From Sva-07 sp963715825 (lineage in GTDB: Bacteria > Actinomycetota > Acidimicrobiia > Acidimicrobiales > Ilumatobacteraceae), in NCBI GenBank assembly GCA_963715825.1, contig CAVQSI010000020.1:218782-282781 (forward strand): a DNA stretch of 64,000 nt, in the 5' to 3' direction. Numbering within the stretch: the first letter of the stretch is position 1; each line of letters begins with the position of its first letter. The notes under the pieces are model-generated. The model saw only the letters and a list, made by a program, of their open reading frames with translations. It did not search any database and had not been told where the DNA came from. The position numbers and the translations under genes are program-made. Of this stretch, positions 16,631-28,718 are shown piece after piece.

Positions 16631-18529
16631 TCACTCCAGCAGGCTGTAGTCGACCCGGACGCCACGACCCTCGCAGTCGGGGCAGATCTCCGAGTACTCG
16701 GTGAGCAGCCCCTCACCGATGCGTTTGCGGGTCATCTCGACGAGGCCCAGTTCGGTGATGTCGAACACCTGTGACCGGGTCTTGTCGCGAGCGAGCGCGT
16801 CGCGGAACTTCTCGATCACCTTGGCCCGGTTGCCCTTGATCTCCATGTCGATGAAGTCGATCACGATGATGCCGCCGATGTCGCGCAGCCGCAGCTGCTT
16901 CGCGATCTCCTCGGCGGCCTCCATGTTGTTGTGGAACACGGTCTCTTCGAGGTTCGACTTGCCGACGTTCTTGCCGGTGTTGACGTCGATCACCGTGAGG
17001 GCCTCGGTGTGCTCGATGATCAGCGAGCCGCCGGACGGCAGCCACACCTTGCGGTCGAGCGCCTTGTGGACCTGCTCGTGGATGTGGAACTTCTCGAACA
17101 GCGACAGCGCACCCTCGGCGTCGCCGGCGTCGTAGTACTCGATGCGATCGGCGAGCTCGGGATTGAAGGCGCCCACGTAGTCGCGGATCTCGTGGTACAG
17201 CCGCTCGTCGTCGATGACCACACCGCGGTAGTCGGCGTTGAACTCCTCGCGGATCACCCGCACGGCCAGTTCGGGCTCGCGGTACAGCAGCGCCGGGCGC
17301 TGGGTCTTCGCCGCCTTCTCCGCGATCTGGTCCCACTGGCGCAGCAGGATCGTCATGTCGGCCACCAACTCGTCCTCGGTGGCGGTCTCGGCGGCCGTGC
17401 GCACGATCAGGCCGTGCTCGTCGGGCTTGACGCGGTCGAGGATGCCGCGCAGCCGCTTGCGGACGTCGTCGGACAGGCGCTTGGAGATTCCGTACGTCTT
17501 CGAGTTCGGGATCAGCACCACGAATCGCCCCGGCAGCGACACCTCCTGGGTGAGGCGCGCCCCCTTGTGTGCGATCGGGTTCTTCGTGACCTGACAGGTG
17601 ATGATCTGCTTGTTCTTGAGGATGTCCTCGATGCGCGGGTCCTTACCGCCCTCCAGCACGTCCTCAGGGTCGTACTGGACGTCACCGCGGTACAGCACCG
17701 CGTTCTTCGGCGTGGCGATGTCGACGAAGGCGGCCTCCATGCCGGGCAGCACGTTCTGGATGCGCCCCACGTAGATGTTGCCGTGGATCTGGCTGACGTC
17801 GTCGGCCGGGCGGCTGACGTAGTGCTCGATCAGATTGCGGCCCTCGAGGACCGCCACCTGGGTCATCCCGGAACGAACCTGGACCGCCATGAAGTAGCGC
17901 CCGATCGGCTTGCCGTTGCGTTCACGGCCGCGGCGCTGCTCCAGCGTGGCGGCGTCGAGTTCGCCGCCATCGGAACGGCCCTTGCCGCGCCCTCGACCCC
18001 GACGGCTCTTCGACGAGCCCGACGGCTGGTCGTCGGAGGGACCCTCGGTGCGGCCACCTGCTCGATCACCCGAACTCCGACCCGAGCCGCCCTTCGACCC
18101 CGATCGGCGACGGCGCTTCTGGTTGCCACCGGACCGATCCTCGTCGGCCGCGGCCGACGCAGTAGTCGCCGGAGCGGGTGGTGGCGTGGTGGGCATCGGC
18201 ATCGTGTCGCCGATGCGGGGCTTGCGTACGAGTGCCTTCTCGGCGGCCTCGGCGGAGGGGCGCCCCTCGCGCATCGGCCCGGGCAACTCGATGTCGTTGC
18301 GATCGTCCATCACGTCGGCGTCGACGTCACGTGCGGTCGAGTCGGCGGTCACGTCTGCGGTACCGCTGGTGCCCTGCCCGCTGCCACGACGTCGTTGGCC
18401 GCCGCGCGAACCACGGCGGCGTTTCGCTCCGGCGGAACTGGTGGGGCTGGTGGACGCGCCCGCGGGCGCGTCAGACGACGAGGTTTCGGTACTGGGTTCG
18501 GTCGAACGCTCGGAGTCGGTGTGATCCAT
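16631..18529 (-). CDS. rne: Ribonuclease E/G
   Basis: 632 residues. The first ~215 residues are a disordered Ser/Gly/Arg-rich arm typical of actinobacterial RNase E. Then comes the S1/RNase H core: VYVGRIQNVLPGMEAAFVDI, the catalytic aspartates in VIDVNTGKNVGKSN and IIVIDFIDME, and the zinc-link CPDCEGRG near the C-terminus. The large scaffold tail of E. coli RNase E is missing. It cuts single-stranded AU-rich mRNA and rRNA precursors with 5-prime sensing. The ATG at 18529 has AGAAGGGA about 12 bases upstream. Followed after two bases by the selenoprotein-like gene. Confidence 0.93.
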   Translation of the reverse strand: MDHTDSERSTEPSTETSSSDAPAGASTSPTSSAGAKRRRGSRGGQRRRGSGQGTSGTADVTADSTARDVDADVMDDRNDIELPGPMREGRPSAEAAEKALVRKPRIGDTMPMPTTPPPAPATTASAAADEDRSGGNQKRRRRSGSKGGSGRSSGDRAGGRTEGPSDDQPSGSSKSRRGRGRGKGRSDGGELDAATLEQRRGRERNGKPIGRYFMAVQVRSGMTQVAVLEGRNLIEHYVSRPADDVSQIHGNIYVGRIQNVLPGMEAAFVDIATPKNAVLYRGDVQYDPEDVLEGGKDPRIEDILKNKQIITCQVTKNPIAHKGARLTQEVSLPGRFVVLIPNSKTYGISKRLSDDVRKRLRGILDRVKPDEHGLIVRTAAETATEDELVADMTILLRQWDQIAEKAAKTQRPALLYREPELAVRVIREEFNADYRGVVIDDERLYHEIRDYVGAFNPELADRIEYYDAGDAEGALSLFEKFHIHEQVHKALDRKVWLPSGGSLIIEHTEALTVIDVNTGKNVGKSNLEETVFHNNMEAAEEIAKQLRLRDIGGIIVIDFIDMEIKGNRAKVIEKFRDALARDKTRSQVFDITELGLVEMTRKRIGEGLLTEYSEICPDCEGRGVRVDYSLLE

Positions 18530-18565
18530 GGGCGAAACGGTCCCTTCTGGCACGAGCGGCCGCAA

Positions 18566-18874
18566 CGGCGCTCGGCGTGGCCCGTACCGTCTGCGCGGTG
18601 CAGTGGGGACGAGCCGATCGTGTACGTCGAGTCCGCCGGTTGACGGACTCGTTGCATGCGCCGGAGGTCAGCGCAACGAGCATGACGACGACCAACTCGG
18701 CCGCCGGTGACCAGGCCTCGACACGGCTCGGCATCGCGGGCGCACGGCTACCGGAAACGTCCGGGGTGTCGCTCGTGTTGGGGAGTCGTCCGATGTCGAA
18801 GGCCACTGGGACACGAATTCTACGCCGTCGCAGCCGTCCTGGCGGGATGGGCAGAGATTTGGGGGCTCACCCGG
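18566..18874. other. Intergenic region between RNase E/G and rodA, no convincing gene
   Basis: Open frames exist on both strands but are Arg/Ser/Thr-rich with no recognisable start signal or motif. It must hold the promoter of the RNase E/G unit and the 3-prime end of the rodA transcript. Confidence 0.5.
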
Positions 18875-20029
18875 TCAACGCATGCGGCGCATGTGGACCG
18901 ACTGCACGAGCCCGAACAGGGCGAAGTACACGATCAGGCCTGATCCGCCGTAGGAGATGAACGGCAACGGCAGGCCGGTGACCGGCATGATCTGCACCGT
19001 CATCGCCACGTTCTGGAACGTCTGCCACAGCAGCATCGTGAACACGCCGGCACAGAAGTACGTACCCAGGAGGTCCCGCGACAGGTGCGCGATGCGCCAG
19101 ATGCGCACGAGAGCGATCACGATCAGCCCGAGCACCACGGACGAACCGACCAGGCCGAACTGCTCGCCGATCGCCGCAAACGGGAAATCGGCCCACATCA
19201 CGGGGATGTCACGGCCGTTGGTGAGCGGTCCCTGCAGCCACCCCTTGCCCCACACGCCACCGGTACCGATCGCACGCATGGCGTTCTCGGCCTGGTACAG
19301 GTCGTCGGAGTCGGCGGCACCGGGGTTGACGAGCGCCCGGATGCGCGCTGCCTGGTAGCTGTTGACGAGTCGTCCGACGAAGGCGGCGAGCACCGTTGCA
19401 ACCGACAGCACCGTGATCAGAGCGATGTAGCGCGCCTTGGCGCCGGCGACGAGCAGAACGCCCATCGCCATCGACACCAGCACCGACGCCGAGCCGAGGT
19501 CGGGCTGGATGATCACGAGCACCGCGGGCGCACCGACGATCATCAGCCCGCCGAGGAATCGGGCGTACGACACCTCGTCGCTGCGTTCCTCGGCGAGGTA
19601 CGCCGCCAGCATCAGCAGCGTCGTGAACTTGGCCATCTCGGCGGGCTGGAAGTTGAACGGTCCGAGGTCGAAGGAGATGCGATCCTCGCCGGAGGCGATA
19701 CCGAGCAGGAACAGCAGCGTCAGCAGGACGAGAGTGAGGCCGTACAGGAAGCGGGCTCGGTCCTTCCACCACTCGTAGTCGACGGACATCACCACGACCA
19801 TCACGACGACAGCGAGGATCGCGAAGACGACCTGTCGGGTGGCGAACGCGTACGGATCGGCCGAGATGCGTGTCCTCGATGCCGAGAACACGACGAAGAA
19901 CCCGATGATCGTCAGCGCGAACTGCACCGACATCAGGACCCAGTCGACGTTGCGGCTTGGGTCGGCCGGGCTGGCGCCGATGTTGCCGAGACCGGAGTCG
20001 GGTCGACGGGACAGGAACGAGGTCGCCAT
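18875..20029 (-). CDS. rodA: Peptidoglycan glycosyltransferase RodA (SEDS family)
   Basis: 384 residues with about ten hydrophobic membrane segments. SEDS features include FNFQPAEMAKFTTLLMLA, the loop IQPDLGSASVLV with the catalytic-type Asp, and the C-terminal TGLPLPFISYGGSGL. RodA polymerises lipid II during elongation, with PBP2 (immediately upstream) as transpeptidase partner. The ATG lies 6 bp after the PBP2 stop. It is the last gene of the mreB-mreC-mreD-mrdA-rodA cluster. Confidence 0.96.
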   Translation of the reverse strand: MATSFLSRRPDSGLGNIGASPADPSRNVDWVLMSVQFALTIIGFFVVFSASRTRISADPYAFATRQVVFAILAVVVMVVVMSVDYEWWKDRARFLYGLTLVLLTLLFLLGIASGEDRISFDLGPFNFQPAEMAKFTTLLMLAAYLAEERSDEVSYARFLGGLMIVGAPAVLVIIQPDLGSASVLVSMAMGVLLVAGAKARYIALITVLSVATVLAAFVGRLVNSYQAARIRALVNPGAADSDDLYQAENAMRAIGTGGVWGKGWLQGPLTNGRDIPVMWADFPFAAIGEQFGLVGSSVVLGLIVIALVRIWRIAHLSRDLLGTYFCAGVFTMLLWQTFQNVAMTVQIMPVTGLPLPFISYGGSGLIVYFALFGLVQSVHMRRMR

Positions 20030-20035
20030 CGGCGG

Positions 20036-22255
20036 CTACTCGGTGGTCTGTACGTTCGAGAAGCGACCGTCGAAGCAGCGTGTGTCGGCGAGCTCACGGG
20101 CCGGCGCGGCGACCAGCACGTTCGTGTCGAGCGCATCGGAGAGCCGTACCGGGTCCGCCTGGGTGAGCCCTGACATCTGCATGAACAGACACTTGACGAC
20201 CGGAGCGGCCGCCTGCGAGCCGTAGCCCGACTTTTCGAGATACGCGCTCACCGTGTACGGCCTCGACGGGTCGCGGCTGTAGGCCGCGAACGCGGACGAG
20301 TCGTTCCACGGGTAGTTGCCGGCACCCTGGGCCGTGCCGGTCTTTCCGGCGAGCGGGATGGCGCCTGGGGTCTCGCGGTAGTAGTAGAACAGCTTCTCGC
20401 CGGTGGTCGACCGGTAGCCGCTCGAGGTCTGGGTACCCGGCCCGGTGATGACGCGTTGGAGACCACGATCGATCTCGTCCCACGATTCCTGGGCGAGTGG
20501 GAGTTGACGGATGACCTCACCGGCCACGTTGGGTTCCTGTGCGAGCTGTGCCTGGGTCAGGTCGGCATAGCCCTGCACAGCAGAGTCGGGGACGCCGGGC
20601 TGGTACACGGCCTTGATGATCTCGGGCTTCATCACGAAGCCCTTGTTGGCGATGGTCGAGTAGCCCATCGCGAGTTGCAGCGGCGACGCCGACAGCAGAC
20701 CCTGGCCGATCGCCAGCTGGACGTTGTCGCCGGTGAAGTACCCCGACGCTTCGGACTCGCTGATGACGCCGCGTTCGCCGTACTCGGCCTTGAGCTCGGC
20801 GTCGGGCACCGTGCCGTCGAAGGCGTAGGGCAGTGCGATGCCGGGGTCGGAACCGAAACCGAACTTGCGCACCTCCTCCTGCAGGATCGGCTCGTAGTTG
20901 TTCTCGGTCATGATCGTCTCGCCGATGCGGTAGTAGAACGTGTCCGACGACACGGCGAGCGAGGTCTCGACGTCGACCGAGCCATAGACACATGGCCGCC
21001 CGTTGAAGCTGCACGTGGCGTTGCGATACACGCAGCGCACGAGCCCTTCGTTGCACTTGTCCTCTTCGACCGACTCCATGCGGTAGGTGCCCTCGTCGAC
21101 GTAGTAGTCGTTGATGCCCAGCAGCCCGGTGTCGAGTGCCGCGAAGGCGACGAACGGCTTGAACGTCGAGCCGAGGTTGTAGCGACCCTGGATCGCCCGG
21201 TTGACGAGGATCGATTCGTCGGGGTCGATCGGGTCGCCGTTCGCGTCGACCGACGGGAAGATCTCGTCGAACTTGCCGTCGCCCAGATCGGATTCGAACC
21301 ACCGGTTGTCGAACGTCGGATAGCTGGCCAGCGCGATGATCTGGCCGTTCTGGTAGTTCTGCACGACGACCGATCCTGCCGGCGCCTTGTACGGAACTTC
21401 GCGTGGGTACTCAGGGAACACCAACTCCTCGAAGTTGGTCTCCGGGTCGCGGGGGTTGATCGCGATCTGCTGCTGGCGGATCTTCAGCTGGGTCTCGAGC
21501 GCCTGCTCGGCGAACTGCTGCTGGTCGAGATCGATCGTGAGCTGAACGTCGTTGCCGTTGATGGGCGGCACTCGTCGCACCTCGCGCACGATCCGGCTGG
21601 CGTTGTCGACCTCGTAGGTCACGTAGCCCCACTTGCCGTGGAGTTCCTCCTCCATGCTCAGTTCGATCCCGAACTGGCCGACGCGCTCGTTGAGGTAGTA
21701 CCCCTTGCTCTGGTAGAAGTCCTTGGTCTCGGCGGTGATGCGTCCCATGTAGCCCACGACATGGCTGGCGATCGGAGCGTACGGATACACGCGTCGCGAC
21801 TGTTCGAGGATCTGGACACCCGGGAGGTCTTCGACTCGTTCCTGAATGGCGATGGCGGTGCGCTCGTCGATGTCCTCGGCGACCGGCATCGGCAGGAACG
21901 GGCTGTACACCTCGCTGTCGAAGCGGGCCTCCATCTCCTCGACCGGGACGTCGACCCAGCCCGACAGGCGACGGAAGATCTCGGCGCGGTTGTCGCTGTT
22001 TCGGATGACTTCCCAGTCGACGCCGACGGTGAGGACCCGGTCGTTGTCGGCGAGGATGCGGCCCTCGGCATCGAAGATGCGGCCGCGCTCGGGCAGCAGC
22101 GGAACGGTGCGCAGTTTCGTCGTGTCGACCTTGGCCTGCAGCGACTCCTGCTCGACGGTCTGGAGGAACCACAGACGTGCGCCGACCACACCGAACAACA
22201 GCATCCCCACGAGCGCGAGCATGCCGAGGCGGGCCGCGCGCTTGTCAGCGGCCAT
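20036..22255 (-). CDS. mrdA: Penicillin-binding protein 2 (elongation transpeptidase)
   Basis: 739 residues: short cytoplasmic basic start, one membrane anchor (residues ~10-30), a PBP-dimer/pedestal domain, and a transpeptidase domain with Ser363 in GSTFKPF, an SxD-type second motif in AVSSDTFYY, and KTGTAQ. Transpeptidase inserts contain cysteines (KCNEGLVRCVYRNATC), possibly disulfides outside the cell. It cross-links new peptidoglycan at the lateral wall with RodA. 137 bp separate it from mreD, so an extra promoter is possible. Confidence 0.94.
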   Translation of the reverse strand: MAADKRAARLGMLALVGMLLFGVVGARLWFLQTVEQESLQAKVDTTKLRTVPLLPERGRIFDAEGRILADNDRVLTVGVDWEVIRNSDNRAEIFRRLSGWVDVPVEEMEARFDSEVYSPFLPMPVAEDIDERTAIAIQERVEDLPGVQILEQSRRVYPYAPIASHVVGYMGRITAETKDFYQSKGYYLNERVGQFGIELSMEEELHGKWGYVTYEVDNASRIVREVRRVPPINGNDVQLTIDLDQQQFAEQALETQLKIRQQQIAINPRDPETNFEELVFPEYPREVPYKAPAGSVVVQNYQNGQIIALASYPTFDNRWFESDLGDGKFDEIFPSVDANGDPIDPDESILVNRAIQGRYNLGSTFKPFVAFAALDTGLLGINDYYVDEGTYRMESVEEDKCNEGLVRCVYRNATCSFNGRPCVYGSVDVETSLAVSSDTFYYRIGETIMTENNYEPILQEEVRKFGFGSDPGIALPYAFDGTVPDAELKAEYGERGVISESEASGYFTGDNVQLAIGQGLLSASPLQLAMGYSTIANKGFVMKPEIIKAVYQPGVPDSAVQGYADLTQAQLAQEPNVAGEVIRQLPLAQESWDEIDRGLQRVITGPGTQTSSGYRSTTGEKLFYYYRETPGAIPLAGKTGTAQGAGNYPWNDSSAFAAYSRDPSRPYTVSAYLEKSGYGSQAAAPVVKCLFMQMSGLTQADPVRLSDALDTNVLVAAPARELADTRCFDGRFSNVQTTE

Positions 22256-22392
22256 GCGGCATCAGCCCGTTGCTCCACATCGGTTCCATCATGACTGCTC
22301 GTATGTTACAAACGTGTTGCAGCCAACGGGCGGCAGGGACTCCGAGAACTCGGTGAGAGTTCGGGTGCGCCGACCTGTGACCGACCCGTGAC

Positions 22393-22932
22393 TCACGACG
22401 TCGATTCGGCGACCGGCTGTTTCCACTCGGGTCGACGCATCCGCAGGCACCACCGGGCGAGCGGCACCAGTAGCGGACTCATCACGGCCGCGGCGGCCGC
22501 GACCACGGCGAGCACCACGCCGAGCTGTCGTTGAAACGGCTCGGACTCGCCGATGAAGGCTCGCAGCAGCGGGATCATCGCCACGCCGGCGGCGGTGCCC
22601 AGCGCGGTGAAGATCGCCTCGAGCCACCAGTGCGGATCGGCGGCGATCAGCGCCAGCAGTCCTCCGACCGCACCGGCGATCGTCATCGCCGTCGCCGACG
22701 ATCCGAGCGGCGTCCCCTCGGCGAGGTCGAACATGATGCCGAGGGTGAACCCGACGATGGCGCCGCGTTCACTCCCCCCGGCGACACCGGCGGCGGCGGC
22801 CATCGCCATCATCAACTGGACGATCACGCCACCGAACTGGATCTCGACGAAGAGCGTTCGCTGCAGAGCGAGCAGGATCAACCCGAGCGGGATGACCCGC
22901 ACCAGCGGGCCCTGAAGGAACGACGCGAACAT
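22393..22932 (-). CDS. mreD: Rod shape-determining protein MreD
   Basis: 179 residues, five to six predicted membrane segments, with the family-like start region LVRVIPLGLILLALQRTLF and a middle GFTLGIMFDLAEGTPLGSSA that corresponds to the conserved D-x-x-x-G-x-x-x-G patch. Part of the elongasome membrane complex with MreC and RodA/PBP2. Six bases separate it from mreC. Confidence 0.88.
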   Translation of the reverse strand: MFASFLQGPLVRVIPLGLILLALQRTLFVEIQFGGVIVQLMMAMAAAAGVAGGSERGAIVGFTLGIMFDLAEGTPLGSSATAMTIAGAVGGLLALIAADPHWWLEAIFTALGTAAGVAMIPLLRAFIGESEPFQRQLGVVLAVVAAAAAVMSPLLVPLARWCLRMRRPEWKQPVAESTS

Positions 22933-22938
22933 CGACGA

Positions 22939-24174
22939 TCAATCGTCGACTTCGGAGAGCGGCTTGTACAGCACGACTCGCACGAAGTTCAACCGAGCGA
23001 GATCGGCGTAGAGCTCGACGTCGAGCAACGGCCCTCCCGACCCCGGACGATCGGCGCGGTTGACGACGCGCCCGACCGGAATCCCCGTCGGCGCCAGACT
23101 CTCGGATCCGCCGGCGGTCTCGACGAGGTCGCCGGCGACCAGCTCCGACAGCGACGGTGAGTCCTGCACGAACTTGATCTGCGGCAGGCGCAGGCGGCCG
23201 CGCCCTTCGAGCGCGCCGTACTCCTTCTCGATCACCTCGGGCACCGTCGTCGTGGTGGTCGTGGTGGTGGTTGCTCCGGCTGTGCCCTCGGTCGCGACCG
23301 CTTCCCCCTCAGGCACGGTGGTCGTGGTCGTGCCCGACTGCTCGGCCTGCGCAGCGAGCCGATCGAGACCGGCGATCTGTTCCGCGGTGAGCGCCCGGCC
23401 CGTGAGCGGGTCGATCAGCGGCTGGCCGTTGGCGCCCACCACGGTCCCCGGCAGCGTCGTGTCGGGCACGGGTGAGCCGTCGGGCAGCGTCACGCCGGGA
23501 ACGATCGGGCCCAATGGCCGCGGGATGGTCGTGGTGGTGGTGCCGGCGGCGGCGATCTCGGAGGGGCTGAGTCCTGACGGCGACGTGTTGGTCGGGAACA
23601 CGTCGTCGGCCGCTGACGCCGAGGTGACCTTGACGGCCACGGTGTACCGACTGTCGGTGACGAGCATCACGCGTGCGGTGGTGCGCGTCACCTGGGTGAC
23701 CTTGCCGACGAGTCCGGCCTGGTTGACCACGGCCATCCCGACGTCGATGCCGCTCGAGCTCCCCTTGTTGATCTCGATCACCTGGTCGAGGTTGCTGACG
23801 GCACGCCCGACGACGCGGGCGACCTCGGTGTCGATGCCCGACAGCGACGGGAGGCTGTAGAGGGCCTGGAGCTCCTTGCCCTCGATCACGGCGGCCTCCG
23901 CTGCTGCTTGGGTGCCGATCAACCGGTCGACCTGCTCCTGCAACGCGATGTTCTCCCGTTCGAGATCGTCGTAGTTGCTGATGCCGTGCCAGATCCGTTC
24001 GATCGGGTTGGTCACCACGTTCGTGGCCGTCTCGACCGGCCGCATCACCTGCTCGAAGCCCTCCCGTGCGGCATCGATTGCCGGGTTGCCGCGCATGTCC
24101 AGCGTGAGCAGGAGGGCGGTGGTGAGCAGCAACGCGAGGATGACTCGCTTGCGCCCGACGGAGTAGATGGCCAT
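22939..24174 (-). CDS. mreC: Rod shape-determining protein MreC with Thr-rich insertion
   Basis: 411 residues, longer than the usual ~280. N-terminal membrane anchor (ILALLLTTALLLTLDM), coiled coil (LERENIALQEQVDRLI), then the first beta domain (GRAVSNLDQVIEINKGSSSG, TDSRYTVAVKV). From about residue 205 to 325 an insertion rich in Thr/Pro and containing three poly-Thr runs (for example GTTTTTIPRP and GATTTTTTTTTVPE) splits the beta region before the second beta domain resumes (PQIKFVQDSPSLSELVAGD). MreC organises PBP2-RodA in the periplasm-facing space. The insertion is likely a flexible, possibly glycosylated linker. Confidence 0.88.
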   Translation of the reverse strand: MAIYSVGRKRVILALLLTTALLLTLDMRGNPAIDAAREGFEQVMRPVETATNVVTNPIERIWHGISNYDDLERENIALQEQVDRLIGTQAAAEAAVIEGKELQALYSLPSLSGIDTEVARVVGRAVSNLDQVIEINKGSSSGIDVGMAVVNQAGLVGKVTQVTRTTARVMLVTDSRYTVAVKVTSASAADDVFPTNTSPSGLSPSEIAAAGTTTTTIPRPLGPIVPGVTLPDGSPVPDTTLPGTVVGANGQPLIDPLTGRALTAEQIAGLDRLAAQAEQSGTTTTTVPEGEAVATEGTAGATTTTTTTTTVPEVIEKEYGALEGRGRLRLPQIKFVQDSPSLSELVAGDLVETAGGSESLAPTGIPVGRVVNRADRPGSGGPLLDVELYADLARLNFVRVVLYKPLSEVDD

Positions 24175-24204
24175 GGTGGTCGTGGTGGTCGTGGTGGTGG
24201 TGGA
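24175..24204. repeat. Short CCACCACGA-type repeat in front of mreC
   Basis: On the mreC strand the 30 bases before the ATG repeat ACC/ACG triplets. They would encode Thr in frame and hold no Shine-Dalgarno. They resemble the Thr-coding repeats inside mreC. Confidence 0.6.
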
Positions 24205-24227
24205 CGAACGTCGGCGACGCCGACGCG

Positions 24228-25262
<1,035 letters not shown>

Positions 25263-25342
25263 TGGCTGGCCACCTTTCGCGAGCTGTCACAAGATGCCTG
25301 GTCCGGCACTCCAACCGTGCCAGGAACCGGAATCTTGAAATG

Positions 25343-25753
25343 TTACAGATTGGGGAAGAAAATCCCGATCTCGCGCTCGGCCGATGTCAGCGAGTCACTG
25401 CCGTGGACCAGGTTCTCGGTGAAGAGGATGCCGAGATCGCCACGGATGGTGCCCGGTGCGGCCGTGCGCGGGTTCGTGGCCCCCATCATCGCACGAACGA
25501 CCTCCCAGGTGTCCTCGGGGCCCTCGATCACCATGGCGACGACCGGGCCGCGGCTCATGAACTCGACGAGGTCGGTGTAGAACCCCTTGCCGACGTGTTC
25601 TTCGTAGTGGCGCGCCAGCGTGTCGGCGTCGAGCGTGCGGATGTCCATCGCCACGATGTCGAGGTTCTTGGCCTCGAATCGCGAGACGATCTCGCCGACG
25701 AGCTTGCGCTCCACGGCATCGGGCTTGAGCAGGACAAGTGTGCGATCAGACAT
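25343..25753 (-). CDS. ndk: Nucleoside diphosphate kinase
   Basis: 136 residues. The active-site His117 sits in NLVHGSDS, with the usual TLVLLKPDAVERKLVGEI start and NPRTAAPGTIRGD nucleotide-binding segment. It transfers the gamma phosphate between nucleotides through phospho-His. Lies between folC (207 bp upstream) and mreB, the conserved actinobacterial folC-ndk-mreB arrangement. Confidence 0.97.
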   Translation of the reverse strand: MSDRTLVLLKPDAVERKLVGEIVSRFEAKNLDIVAMDIRTLDADTLARHYEEHVGKGFYTDLVEFMSRGPVVAMVIEGPEDTWEVVRAMMGATNPRTAAPGTIRGDLGILFTENLVHGSDSLTSAEREIGIFFPNL

Positions 25754-25960
25754 GTCGCATCAAGCTATCGGCCCTCACCACGAGTCCGTGGGCGGAAGGT
25801 CTGGTCGGGCCGATTCCGGCTCGTCGCTGGCGCTTCCCTCGCCGGCGTGCTCACGGCCGCCGCCGCGAGCGCCAGCGAGCAAGGCTGGCGTCGGGCCGAC
25901 CAGGCGTGGCCAACCACCGAACTGCCGTGAGGCCCGACCAGGGATGGAGGCCCGACAGAC

Positions 25961-27250
25961 CTAATTGGCGTGGCGTTGGAGGACGGGTCTGGCGGCGCCG
26001 GCGGTGTAGAGGCTGCCGGTGGCGAGGACGGCGTCGTCACCGTCGGCGTACTCCATGGCGCGCTGGCAGGCAGCCTCGACGGTGTCGAACACGTACACGT
26101 CGTCGCAGCCGAGTCGCCGGGCGGCATCGGCGACCGCGGTCGCGGGCACGCCGCGCGGCGACGGGGCGGTGCAGGCGAACACGACGTCGAACTCGTCGGC
26201 GCGGAGCGCTGCGAGCATCTCTTCGGGATCGCGCAACGTGCCGACGACGAGCAGGCGACGACCCTCGGGATCGAAGTCGTCGAAGAACACCTGCGCGCAC
26301 ATGTCGGCACCGGGCGGGTTGTGCGCGCCGTCGACGATCGTGAGCGGCTGACGGCCGAGCACCTCGAAGCGGCCCGGCATCACCGTCTCGGCGAAGCCTT
26401 CGAGCACGACGTCCTCGGGCAGCGGCGCCGCGAAGAACGTCTCGACGGCAACGAGTGCCACGGCGGCGTTCGAGCCCTGGTGGGTGCCGTGCAGCGGCAC
26501 GTACACGTCGGTGTAGATCGTCGTCGGGGTACGGATGTCGATCAGGCGCCCACCGACCGCCAAGCGGTTGCCGACGATCTCGAAGTCGTCGTCGGCGACG
26601 AGCATGCTCGCTCCGCCGGCGCCCGCGAAGATCGACACCAGTTCCGGGCGGGTCTCGCCCACCACCGTGGCCGAGCGCGGCTTGATGATGCCGGCCTTCT
26701 CGCGGGCGATGTGCTCGAGCGTCGGGCCGGCGAACTCGGTGTGATCCATGCCGATGTTGGTGATCACCGCAACGGTCGCGTCGACGACGTTGGTGGCGTC
26801 CCAACGTCCGAGCAGGCCGACCTCGATCACCATCACGTCGACGGCGACATCGGCGAACCAGCGAAACGCCGCTGCGGTGACGATCTCGAAGTAGCCGGGC
26901 CGCCGGCCGACGATGCCTTCGAGGTCGGCGATGGCCGCGATCTGTTCGGCGAAGTCCTCGTCGGAGATCGGCTCGAGGTTGCGGCTGATGCGCTCGTTCA
27001 CGCGCTCGAGGTGCGGGCTGGTGTAGGTGCCGACCGTCAACCCGCTGGCCACCAACAGCCGCGAGATCATCTGCGCCGTCGACCCCTTGCCGTTCGTGCC
27101 GGTGAGGTGGATGACCGGCGCCGCGTGCTGCGGGTCGCCCATCGCTGCGCACAACGCCGCGATGGTGTCGGTCGACGGCGAGGTGATGCGGCCGGTCTTC
27201 TCGTAGGTCGCGTGCTCGTCGAGATAGAGCAGCGCGTCGTCGTAGGTCAT
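25961..27250 (-). CDS. folC: Bifunctional folylpolyglutamate/dihydrofolate synthase
   Basis: 429 residues, Mur-ligase family. P-loop TGTNGKGSTAQMI (near residue 50), the DHTEFAG metal/ATP region and the C-terminal VDGAHNPPGADMCAQ are all present. It adds glutamate to folates and usually also to dihydropteroate. The valyl-tRNA synthetase often found upstream is replaced here by clpX. 35 bp separate it from clpX. Confidence 0.94.
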   Translation of the reverse strand: MTYDDALLYLDEHATYEKTGRITSPSTDTIAALCAAMGDPQHAAPVIHLTGTNGKGSTAQMISRLLVASGLTVGTYTSPHLERVNERISRNLEPISDEDFAEQIAAIADLEGIVGRRPGYFEIVTAAAFRWFADVAVDVMVIEVGLLGRWDATNVVDATVAVITNIGMDHTEFAGPTLEHIAREKAGIIKPRSATVVGETRPELVSIFAGAGGASMLVADDDFEIVGNRLAVGGRLIDIRTPTTIYTDVYVPLHGTHQGSNAAVALVAVETFFAAPLPEDVVLEGFAETVMPGRFEVLGRQPLTIVDGAHNPPGADMCAQVFFDDFDPEGRRLLVVGTLRDPEEMLAALRADEFDVVFACTAPSPRGVPATAVADAARRLGCDDVYVFDTVEAACQRAMEYADGDDAVLATGSLYTAGAARPVLQRHAN

Positions 27251-27285
27251 GGGGCGCTCAGGCTACGGCCGGGCGGCCGTGACGC

Positions 27286-28563
<1,278 letters not shown>

Positions 28564-28718
28564 TTGTCGGTTCCCCTTCGAGTCGTTGCTGTGCCGTGTG
28601 ATCCGTCGTTGGATACTTGGCCGACCGTATCAAGTCCGGCCATCGGAGCTGGACAGTCTGGCGCGTCCACTCTCACGAATCGTGGACCCGCCCGACGAAT
28701 CGGACCGATCCCGTCCGG

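Noticed and set aside
18471..18806. Minus-strand frame upstream of RNase E/G that could be a small lipoprotein (LVALTSGAC)
   Set aside because: Starts at GTG without ribosome site, overlaps the RNase E/G start, and is Arg/Ser/Thr-rich afterwards; no support.
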